This document shows positions 28,310-34,447 of a stretch of DNA of 34,447 bases, piece after piece. Made by a program: the position numbers and the translations under genes. Within the stretch, counting starts at the first letter, position 1. Every line of letters starts with the position of its first letter. The notes beneath the pieces were generated by a model. The model was not told where the DNA came from. It made no database searches and worked only from the letters and a program-made list of their open reading frames with translations. This DNA comes from Clostridia bacterium (lineage in GTDB: Bacteria; Bacillota; Clostridia; Christensenellales; Aristaeellaceae), in assembly GCA_017524725.1 (NCBI GenBank), contig JAFXUZ010000066.1, forward strand, positions 1 to 34,447. The letters run 5' to 3'.

Positions 28310-28342
28310 GTAAGAACAGCGGCTGATCAGCCCGCTGCTTAC
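28310..28342 (+). promoter_or_regulatory. Intercistronic stem-loop before the binding-protein gene
   Basis: GTAAG (28310-28314) pairs with CTTAC (28338-28342) and CAGCGG (28317-28322) with CCGCTG (28332-28337), with AA bulged. There is no T run. Such hairpins between permease and binding-protein genes are known to protect the 3' message or to separate expression levels, which fits the higher need for binding protein. Confidence 0.6.
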
Positions 28343-28371
28343 AATAAAATAATATATTTGGAGGAATCACC

Positions 28372-29895
28372 ATGAAAAAGATCCTTGCCCTTTGTTTGGC
28401 CGCGATGCTGGTGCTCTCGGCTCTGCCCGCCCTGGCGGACAGCCCTGTGGAGATCTCCATCCTGTTTGAGGGCTGCAACGTCACGGACGACGCGGCCGTC
28501 CTGGAGAAGCTCAATCCCTACCTGGCCGAGAAGATCGGCGTCTCCATCAAGCCCGTCTGGGGCACCTGGGGCAACTTTGACGACCTGGCATTCAACGCCG
28601 TGACCACCGGCAGCGATGAATACGACATCCTGTTCACCTGCTCCTGGACCAAGAACGAATACGCCCCCTATGCCAAGAAGGGTGCCTATGTCCGCCTGGA
28701 CGATCCCGACGACAACCTGCTGGCCGACTACGGCAAGGAACTCTGCGAAGTGCTGCCTGCCCTGCTGTTTGAAGGCGCCATGACCGAAGGTCCCGACGGC
28801 CAGAAAGGGATCTACGCCGTTCCCGGCTTCAAGGATTTCGCCACTATGAACACCTGGGACGTGAACGTGACCCTGCTCGAAAAGTACGGCTACACCCTGG
28901 ACGACGTCGTCAGCGCGGGTTTCTACGGCTGGGGCGACATCTTCGCCGCCGTCAAGGCCGGCGAGGAAGCCGACGGCAGCGTGTTCTATCCCTTCATCTT
29001 TGAAGGCGCGGTCGCCGAGCGCAACGTGATCGGCACCCCCATCGTTACCGGTGACGCCAACAGCCTGCTGAGCTATTACATGAACGTGGAGGACGTTTCC
29101 GTCCCCGGCGCGTACGGCAACACTTTCGTGAACAAGTACGCCACCCCCGAATTTGAGAAATTCGTCCGCCAGATGCGGGCCTACTACGAAGCCGGCTACA
29201 TCGATCCCGCCGTCGCCATCGGCGAAACGGCCACCGATGCCTGGCGCAATGCCCAGAACACCGCCAATTACCTGATCTCCTCCGAGGTCTCCCTCTACGG
29301 CTACGAGTTCACCACCTCCGAAGCCCGCGGCATCCAGGTGGCTTATGTGATGACCACCGACGCCCCCTACATCGACAACACTTCCGTCCAGGGCGCCATG
29401 ATGGCCATCTCCGCCAACTCCGCCCATCCCGTGGAAGCCATGAAATTCCTGAACCTGCTCAACACCGATCCCTACGTCATGACCCTGATCAACTACGGTG
29501 TCGAAGGCATCCATTACAACCTGAACGAAGCCGGCGAAGTGGAATTCGTGGCCGACGCCCGCAGCACCTACTCTCCCTGGACCAACGGTGTCGGCAACGT
29601 CACCCTGCTTCCTCCCCAGAAGGGCCAGGGCGCTGACTTCCAGGAGAAATTCGCCGAGTTCTACGGCGGTTCCAAGAAGCTGCCCATCTACGGTTTCACC
29701 TTCGACATCAAGCCCGTCGAGACCGAGATCGCCGCTGTCGCCAACGTGAAGGAAGCCTACGCGCTGAGCCTGTTCACCGGCGCTGTGGATCCGGAGACCG
29801 CCCTGCCCGAGCTGCTCTCCAAGCTGGATGCAGCCGGTATGCAGAAGATCGTCGACGAAGCCAACGCCCAGCTGAACGCTTTCCTCGGAAACTGA
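28372..29895 (+). CDS. Extracellular oligosaccharide-binding protein (LplA-like)
   Basis: 507 residues; GGAGG with a 7-base spacer. The signal MKKILALCLAAMLVLSALPALA (1-22) has a signal peptidase I site ALA-D; the only early Cys (residue 8) lies within the hydrophobic core and is not a lipobox. The mature part has the family 1 binding-protein pattern, with GSDEYDILFTCSW, DGQKGIYAVPGFKDF and EAMKFLNLLNTDPYV. The last 70 residues (YGFTFDIKPVETEIAAVANV onward) match the DUF3502 tail of LplA-type proteins. It captures the oligosaccharide for the two permeases upstream. Codons are strongly biased to C-ending forms compared with its neighbours, as in a highly expressed gene. Sugar identity is not readable. 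Confidence 0.92.
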   Translation: MKKILALCLAAMLVLSALPALADSPVEISILFEGCNVTDDAAVLEKLNPYLAEKIGVSIKPVWGTWGNFDDLAFNAVTTGSDEYDILFTCSWTKNEYAPYAKKGAYVRLDDPDDNLLADYGKELCEVLPALLFEGAMTEGPDGQKGIYAVPGFKDFATMNTWDVNVTLLEKYGYTLDDVVSAGFYGWGDIFAAVKAGEEADGSVFYPFIFEGAVAERNVIGTPIVTGDANSLLSYYMNVEDVSVPGAYGNTFVNKYATPEFEKFVRQMRAYYEAGYIDPAVAIGETATDAWRNAQNTANYLISSEVSLYGYEFTTSEARGIQVAYVMTTDAPYIDNTSVQGAMMAISANSAHPVEAMKFLNLLNTDPYVMTLINYGVEGIHYNLNEAGEVEFVADARSTYSPWTNGVGNVTLLPPQKGQGADFQEKFAEFYGGSKKLPIYGFTFDIKPVETEIAAVANVKEAYALSLFTGAVDPETALPELLSKLDAAGMQKIVDEANAQLNAFLGN

Positions 29896-29963
29896 TAGAT
29901 CAAAAATCCGGTTGCTGACCGGGGCTGACCTGTGGATCAGGCCGGTGAGAAAAAATGAAAACA

Positions 29964-30004
29964 ACGCTGCCGCAGAAGCATGCTTCTGCGGCAGTGTCCT
30001 TTTC
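29964..30004. terminator. Bidirectional terminator after the transporter operon
   Basis: A 34-base inverted repeat with 17-base arms (29964-29980 and 29981-29997, one G-T pair) is followed by CCTTTT on the plus strand and, on the minus strand, by a T-rich stretch. It closes the transporter operon and the opposing hypothetical gene, whose stop codon at 30003 lies next to it. Confidence 0.9.
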
Positions 30005-30521
30005 AGCCCGGGCGTTCCGGATCCAGCCTGAACTGATAAACCTTTTTCAGCCACTCCGGTCCTTCCGCGATCACATCGGCCATCGCGTCCAGCGTCCTTT
30101 TTCCCGCACGCCTGTCCAGCAGTGCGAACATTTTCACGATCGGGTCGTCGGACATGAGGCTGGCTTTTATATCAGAGTTCCGGTATTTCTCAAGCGCGTC
30201 CGCAAATTCCCCGTCAGTATATTCGCTGCGGGCGTTCATCGGATATTTTTTCAGCAGTTCCTGAAAACCCGCCCAGTATTCCGCTGTCGACATGGGGCTG
30301 GTCTTCCGGGCCAGGCCTTCCCGTACGAACCAGGAATTCACCGTCTCCCAGGAAAACTGCCTGAAAAGCTTTCCGCGGAAAAACACCTCAAATATCCTGC
30401 ATCCGTCCATCCCGACGTAAGCCGTGCAGTTATACCTTACCTTTCCCCGCAGCGGCTCATGCAGCATTTCCTCTTCAAGGTATTTCCTCATCCCGCTCCA
30501 TGAGCCCAGTATTTTTGCCAT
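30003..30521 (-). CDS. Hypothetical protein, SF0329-like
   Basis: 172 residues; GAGAGGAG lies 4 bases before the ATG. The N-terminus WSGMRKYLEEEMLHEPLRGKVRYN resembles from memory the SF0329 family of small uncharacterised bacterial proteins, in which W..L.K.LE...L..L.GRV.Y is conserved. The middle part is basic and aromatic, and the C-terminus contains repeated short helices (MFALLDRRAGKRTLDAM). No signal peptide or membrane segment. The start lies inside the 3' end of the DUF1349 gene (47-base overlap), and it is the last gene of the minus-strand string. Function unknown. Confidence 0.7.
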   Translation of the reverse strand: MAKILGSWSGMRKYLEEEMLHEPLRGKVRYNCTAYVGMDGCRIFEVFFRGKLFRQFSWETVNSWFVREGLARKTSPMSTAEYWAGFQELLKKYPMNARSEYTDGEFADALEKYRNSDIKASLMSDDPIVKMFALLDRRAGKRTLDAMADVIAEGPEWLKKVYQFRLDPERPG

Positions 30522-30918
30522 GTCGCTCCTCTCCGCGGCTGAAGCGGTACCACATCTGTTTCACATCCGCCGGGATGGCCGTGGTGGCCCAGTCGGAATA
30601 GCCATGATTGGTCACGACGGAACCAAGGTGCTGAAACCGTTCGTTTTCATACTCCACGGACGCCTTCAGCCAGTTTTCGCTGTCCAGATACATCACGATC
30701 CCGCACTGGTCAAATCGGTGATGGCTGCCCGAAAAATCAGTTTTCACGATAAAGGAAAAGAACTTTTCTTCGGTCTCCGCCTGAAGGAAGGGAGCGTTGT
30801 CATTGCGGAAGTGATAGTATGTCCTCTGCCACAGATCGGTGTGCGGTTCGGTGGTGATGGTGATCCTCCCGTCCGCGACGCTGTGTTCCCGTGGCTCCCT
30901 TGTCCATTTAAGCTCCAT
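30475..30918 (-). pseudogene. DUF1349 protein with lost C-terminus
   Basis: 147 residues. Residues 1-127 follow the DUF1349 concanavalin-like fold: TDLWQRTYYHF (28-38), FSFIVKTDF, DQCGIVMYLDSENWLKASVEY (70-90) and MWYRFSR (122-128). Family members are about 190-200 residues and continue with strands that close the sandwich. Here homology ends at RFSR, and the last 19 residues are read from the start region of the next gene in another frame. The pattern indicates a deletion that removed the final third. Whether a stable protein results is doubtful. Start is 3 bases after the PPK2 stop, so it is in the same operon. DUF1349 proteins have no settled biochemical role. Confidence 0.65.
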
Positions 30919-30921
30919 TCC

Positions 30922-31830
30922 TTATTTTCCCTTCTCCTTCTTCGTTTTTTTCTTCCCGCCTTCCTCCGGCAGTTCCTTCAAAAGCTCCTCCCTGTAATGG
31001 GCAAAGGTCTCCAGCCTGTCCGCGGTCACCTCCGGAAAGCGCGGGTCCATATCCTTCAATGTCGCAAGGATGATTTCGGAAACCACATAGCGCATATACC
31101 ATTTGTGATCGGCCGGCACCACATACCAGGGGCAGTGTTTCGTGGCGGTTGCGTTGATCGCTTTTTCAAAAGCATCCTGATAGGCGTCCCAGTAGGCGCG
31201 CTCCTCATAGTCGCCGCCGCTGAACTTCCAGTTTTTCTCCGGTTCTTCGATGCGGGACAGGAACCGCCTGGCCTGTTCGTCCTTTGATACGTGCAGGAAT
31301 ATCTTGACGGTGCGCACGTTGTTCCTGTACAGGTATTCCTCAAAATGCCTGATGTCCTCATACCGGTGCTCGATCACCTTGTCCAGGTCGATCCGGCGGG
31401 CATTGGCCTGGGAGCGGTACAGCTCCTTGACCCTGCCGATCAGAACGTCCTCGTACTGGGAACGGTTGAATATGGCGATCTCGCCCTTGGCCGGTACCTT
31501 TGCGGCGACGCGCCACAGGAAGTCGTGCGCCAGTTCGTCGGAGCTCGGGGCCTTGAAAGCGGCTTCATGCACGCCGTGCGGGGAAAGGCAGGACAGCACT
31601 GCACGGATCGTTCCGTCCTTGCCCGCCGCGTCCATAGCCTGGAACAGGAATATCACGCCTTCCTTTTTTTCGGCGTACAGTTTTTCCTGCAGTTCGTCGA
31701 TCCGGGCGTTGTTTTCCGCCATCTTTTTTTCCGCTTCCTTACGGTCGTCACAGAGGCTGGTCTCGTCCGTGGAGCATTTGGAGATCTCAAATTCACGGGA
31801 CCCATCGCAGCGGTATTTCTCGAATGACAT
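30922..31830 (-). CDS. ppk2: Polyphosphate kinase 2, class III-like
   Basis: 302 residues; GGAGGG 6 bases before the ATG. It moves phosphate between polyphosphate and nucleotides in the cytoplasm. Walker A MDAAGKDGTI (66-75), Walker B region AIFNRSQYEDVLIGRV (119-133), and the lid with RFLSRIEEPEKNWKFS are visible. FNRS-YEDVL is the form seen in class III enzymes, which phosphorylate both NMP and NDP; classes I and II have RSWYNR. The Lys-rich C-terminus (GGKKKTKKEKGK) may bind polyanions. It follows the methyltransferase gene after 54 bases. Family is certain; substrate class is inferred. Confidence 0.92.
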   Translation of the reverse strand: MSFEKYRCDGSREFEISKCSTDETSLCDDRKEAEKKMAENNARIDELQEKLYAEKKEGVIFLFQAMDAAGKDGTIRAVLSCLSPHGVHEAAFKAPSSDELAHDFLWRVAAKVPAKGEIAIFNRSQYEDVLIGRVKELYRSQANARRIDLDKVIEHRYEDIRHFEEYLYRNNVRTVKIFLHVSKDEQARRFLSRIEEPEKNWKFSGGDYEERAYWDAYQDAFEKAINATATKHCPWYVVPADHKWYMRYVVSEIILATLKDMDPRFPEVTADRLETFAHYREELLKELPEEGGKKKTKKEKGK

Positions 31831-31884
31831 GTTTTTCCCTCCGTTTCTGTATTTAAACCACCTGTATCGTCAAGCGCCTGTTCG

Positions 31885-32553
31885 TCATTTCATACCCCAG
31901 ACGCCGATCTGCATATTGGACAGCCAAAGGATCTCCGCGGTCCTGAATCCGCTTGCCTTCAGCAGCGCGATTTCGTCGAAAGGCGTCAGGGGATAATACG
32001 CTTTCCCGTATCGGGCAATGTGGGACCGGCTCTCCTCCGGGCTTTTGCCCTGTTCCGTCTGATATCTGCCCCACCTTTCCAGACAGACCGTTTTCCCCGT
32101 TTCAGTAAACGGCGCAAAATTGCTGAACGAGATCAGCACCCCGCCCGGTCTCAGCGCATCAAAGCACTTTCCAAGTGCTTCCAGGCGGTCCGTTCTTTGC
32201 AGGAAATGAAACACCATGACCGAAGTGACGACGTCAAATTCTCCGTCAAAGGTCATCTCCCGCACGTCCCGCAGGACGAATTCTCTCTCCGGGCCATCAA
32301 AACGCTGCCGGGCGATCCTCAGCATCTTCTCCGACACGTCGCAGAACACGAACCTCTCCGCCTTCACCTGTTTCATGGCGGTGTCAGCCATTTTTCCCGT
32401 TCCGCAGCCCACATCCAGCCATGAAACGGGAGCATGAAAAACCGTCTTCACAAGCCCGGCGGCCTGGCTGACCATCTCGTCGTAAAACGGCACGGTCTGC
32501 CGGATCTTCCGGTCGTATTCCGCCGCGTCGAAAGCGGACACATTGTCGGACAT
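31885..32553 (-). CDS. Class I SAM-dependent methyltransferase
   Basis: 222 residues from the ATG at 32553, which follows AAGGTGATCGG; an upstream in-frame ATG would add 35 residues without homology. The Rossmann fold carries motif I LDVGCGTGK (46-54), the acidic motif II FVFCDVSEKML, the post-motif RDVREMTFDGEFDVVTS and LRPGGVLISF. It is of the Methyltransf_12/25 type acting on small molecules. No substrate can be deduced. It sits in a string between GH28 and PPK2. The 183-base gap before it contains a direct repeat. Confidence 0.88.
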   Translation of the reverse strand: MSDNVSAFDAAEYDRKIRQTVPFYDEMVSQAAGLVKTVFHAPVSWLDVGCGTGKMADTAMKQVKAERFVFCDVSEKMLRIARQRFDGPEREFVLRDVREMTFDGEFDVVTSVMVFHFLQRTDRLEALGKCFDALRPGGVLISFSNFAPFTETGKTVCLERWGRYQTEQGKSPEESRSHIARYGKAYYPLTPFDEIALLKASGFRTAEILWLSNMQIGVWGMK

Positions 32554-32638
32554 CCGATCACCTTCTTCTTTCTGCACCGTTTCTTTGGGGCCGTTTTTTG
32601 CTCCGTTTTTTTGCGCCGCCCGCAGGGGTCTTTCTACA

Positions 32639-32699
32639 TTCCTGTTCCCCGCGTCCACTCTTTTTATGCCGCCTCGGAGTTTTCCCGTTCCCCGCGTCC
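32639..32699. repeat. Direct repeat upstream of the methyltransferase gene
   Basis: TTCCTGTTCCCCGCGTCC (32639-32656) recurs as TTCCCGTTCCCCGCGTCC (32682-32699), 17 of 18 bases equal, start to start 43 bases. It lies in the only larger gap of the minus-strand string. It could be a regulator's paired site or a short duplication; no sigma-A promoter is clear here. Confidence 0.7.
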
Positions 32700-32736
32700 C
32701 GGCATAATCCCGGCACAGGAGACGGATAAACAGCCG

Positions 32737-33990
32737 TCAGCCGCCCTTCATTTCCCGGAACCACGCCTGTTCCCGATACGGGATATTTCCCGGTTTCCCC
32801 TCGAGAACGGTGCTTTCCGCGCGAACATCCATGGCGTTAACGATATAGGAATCATATTCCGCCTTCAGTCGGACATTTTTAAGGATCACTCCGCGCACGG
32901 GCATTTCCTTCAGCCCGCAGACATACAGCCCGTACCCCATGCAGGAGGTACCTTCGATGTTTTCAAACTTCAGGTCACTTATCTCCGGCGTCGTTTCATC
33001 CGCAGGCATCGCGGTGTCGGGGTCAAAATCCGTTTCTCCATAGGAGCTGTCAACATACAGGATCCCCTTGAACCAGCGGGTCGGGCGGATGGACCGGTCC
33101 GTATTGGCCAGTGTGCAGTCCCTGAAGGAGATATTCCTTATTGCGTTTCCACGGCCCCGCCTGCACTTGATGCTGGCGATGCTGAAGCTGTCGGCAAAAT
33201 CGCAGCCGCTCACCTCCACGTCCCGGACGCCGCCGGACATCTCGCTCCCGACAGCCACGCCGAAACCATGACGGAAACGGCAGTTCCGCACACGGATCCG
33301 GCTCGACGGGACGCCGACGCGCCTCCCGTCCGCATCCCTGCCGGACTTGACCGCCAGACAGTCGTCCTGGCTTTCAATCAGGCAATTTTCAACCAGCGCG
33401 TTTTCGCAGCACTCCAGATCGATCCCGTCGCCGTTATACAGCAGGGGATTTTTCCTCCCATCGCTGTCGTATGCCGTATGGACGCTGACTCCGTCGATCA
33501 GGATATTTCGGCAGTACAATACATGCACGCACCAGAACGCGGCGTTCCGCACGGTGATCCCGCGGATGGTCAGGCCTTCCGTGTTCCTGATGGAAAGAGC
33601 CTTCCCCCTTTTTGCCCTGCCCTCCTCCATTTCTCGCGAAAACAGCGATCCTCCGTTCGCATCGATACAGCCTTCGCCCTCGATGGTGATGTTCCTGTGC
33701 GGGGCGGGGCCCGTGCTGATCAGGCTGCTGTAGCAAAGCTGTTCACGGCCCTCGTGATGATCCTGGCGGATCGGGTAATCCTTTGTATCCGGGCTGCCCA
33801 GCAGACAGCCGTTTTTCAGGATCCGCAGGGTCATATCGCTCTTCAGTTCCAGTGCTCCGGTCACATACCTTCCCGCAGGAACGATCACAGCGCCTCCGGC
33901 GGGACACAGGTCGATCGCCCTCTGGATCTCACGGGTATGGACGCCTCCGTCGTCACGGGCGCCAAAGGCCGTAATGATTACGTCGTTCAT
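32737..33990 (-). CDS. GH28 polygalacturonase-like pectinase
   Basis: 417 residues. A right-handed beta-helix with the family 28 catalytic set: NGDGIDLE (186-193) with an Asp, SQDDCLAVKSG (207-217) with the Asp pair 209-210, HGFGVAVGSE (241-250) with His241, and SIKCRRGRG (273-281) with Lys275. GH28 enzymes hydrolyse alpha-1,4 galacturonic acid or rhamnogalacturonan links by inversion. There is no signal peptide, so it probably acts in the cytoplasm as an exo-enzyme on imported oligogalacturonides. Typical length is 400-450. Its start is 3 bases after the stop of the phosphatase fragment, so both were in one operon. Confidence 0.92.
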   Translation of the reverse strand: MNDVIITAFGARDDGGVHTREIQRAIDLCPAGGAVIVPAGRYVTGALELKSDMTLRILKNGCLLGSPDTKDYPIRQDHHEGREQLCYSSLISTGPAPHRNITIEGEGCIDANGGSLFSREMEEGRAKRGKALSIRNTEGLTIRGITVRNAAFWCVHVLYCRNILIDGVSVHTAYDSDGRKNPLLYNGDGIDLECCENALVENCLIESQDDCLAVKSGRDADGRRVGVPSSRIRVRNCRFRHGFGVAVGSEMSGGVRDVEVSGCDFADSFSIASIKCRRGRGNAIRNISFRDCTLANTDRSIRPTRWFKGILYVDSSYGETDFDPDTAMPADETTPEISDLKFENIEGTSCMGYGLYVCGLKEMPVRGVILKNVRLKAEYDSYIVNAMDVRAESTVLEGKPGNIPYREQAWFREMKGG

Positions 33991-33993
33991 TGT

Positions 33994-34307
33994 TTATTCC
34001 GCTTCCCGGGCGAGCCATTCCATCCAGGACGCCCCGTCCGATGGATCCCTGTGCAGGTATTCATACGCCTGCAGGATGCGCTTTGCCCTCAAGGCATAGA
34101 CGTCAAAGATCTCGCTGTTCGGATCCGCATAAGGGAAATAGCTGCTTCCGGTCATGGCGTGGCGCAGCATGATGTCCTCAAAGGGCACGTCCGGATTCCG
34201 CACCATGTCATAGATCGCCATAAAGATCCCCGTGCGGCTCTTCCCGGCATGGCAATGGAAGTGAAGCCACACATTGTCCGGCCCCACCGTTTCATCCAGT
34301 TCTTTCA
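33994..34307 (-). pseudogene. PTP-like inositol phosphatase (phytase), 3' exon cut by a group II intron
   Basis: The last 104 residues of a cysteine phosphatase are seen. The P-loop HFHCHAGKSRTG holds Cys19 and Arg25 of the CX5R motif (numbered from the first codon here); PTP-like phytases have HFHC.AG.GRT at this place. The downstream MAIYDMVRNPDVPFEDIMLRH fits the same family, whose members remove phosphates from myo-inositol hexakisphosphate. The upstream part is missing because intron RNA features begin immediately beside it. The TTG at 34308 that would open the frame is a junction codon, not a credible start. Splicing could restore the full gene; if not, it is inactive. Confidence 0.8.
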
Positions 34308-34447
34308 ATAGGGTAGAGGGAGGGCGTTAGCCCTCGCCCCTCCCGTTGCACCGTACGTACCGATCGGGTATACGGCGCTACATCGCAACATGGTTTCAAG
34401 TATTTCTCAGGTAATAAGCGAGAGGATCGACCAAGCCCGGTCGGTTC
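34308..34447 (-). mobile_element. Group II intron, 3' end (domains V and VI)
   Basis: Read on the minus strand, 34378-34348 is a domain V hairpin of the form GCGCCGTA...TACGGTGC with loop CGAT. It is followed by a domain VI hairpin (34344-34308) with stem GAGGGC/GCCCTC and an unpaired A at 34314, 7 bases from a 3' end that reads CTACCCTAT, matching the AY rule of group II introns. The 69 bases upstream of domain V would be the end of the reverse transcriptase or domain IV and lie at the window edge. The intron is inserted sense to the phosphatase gene. The 5' end, EBS sites and the maturase are outside. Confidence 0.85.

Noticed and set aside
28339..30054. 571-codon open frame opposite the binding-protein gene, rich in Gly and Val
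   Set aside because: The repeated GG/VE pattern is the reverse of C-biased codons in the real gene; it also runs through the terminator.
34306..34308. TTG as start codon of the phosphatase
   Set aside because: It sits exactly at the intron-exon junction and lacks a ribosome site; the family has a long region upstream of the P-loop.

Overview
The window looks like a GC-rich Firmicute, most likely an uncultured plant-fibre-degrading gut or rumen member of the Clostridia (Christensenellales-like). This is an inference from strong GGAGG ribosome binding sites, sigma-A promoters with TTGACA/TATAAT boxes, CUT1 sugar transport genes without their own ATPase, a YesN/AraC-type response regulator, a pyrophosphate-type phosphofructokinase and intracellular glycoside hydrolases. 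GC richness was judged by eye. No rRNA, tRNA, CRISPR array or phage gene is visible.

Left part (1-12.3 kb). A GH51 arabinofuranosidase gene is broken after about 91 codons by unrelated DNA at the extreme left edge. Upstream of it in the same direction is a GH3 beta-glycosidase with circularly permuted domains. A divergent alpha/beta-hydrolase (probable carbohydrate esterase) follows. Then come a PPi-type phosphofructokinase with a consensus promoter and a long leader, a pyridoxal kinase, a divergent sugar-phosphate isomerase-like TIM barrel, a two-gene operon of MgtC-like protein and P2A calcium ATPase, and a D-cysteine desulfhydrase/ACC deaminase family enzyme.

Middle part (12.4-18.4 kb, all on the plus strand): the SbcD/SbcC repair nuclease pair with overlapping stop and start codons, an MFS transporter, and an SGNH hydrolase. 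A strong hairpin closes this block against the convergent regulatory operon.

Core carbohydrate locus (18.4-30 kb). Two divergent operons share a 300-bp control region. To the right: two CUT1 permeases and a solute-binding protein. To the left: GH94 disaccharide phosphorylase, phosphohexomutase, a LytS/YesM-type histidine kinase, a second solute-binding protein without permeases, and an AraC-type response regulator. The simplest model is that a beta-linked disaccharide or oligosaccharide is imported, cleaved with phosphate to a sugar 1-phosphate, and isomerised to the 6-phosphate for glycolysis. The orphan binding protein would present the ligand to the kinase, making a three-component sensor that controls the locus. 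This is the most interesting system in the window.

Right part (30-34.4 kb, minus strand): a compact gene string of PTP-like inositol phosphatase, GH28 polygalacturonase, SAM methyltransferase, class III-like PPK2 polyphosphate kinase, a DUF1349 protein that has lost its C-terminus, and an SF0329-like hypothetical. The phosphatase gene is interrupted by the 3' end of a group II intron whose domains V and VI are visible at the window edge.
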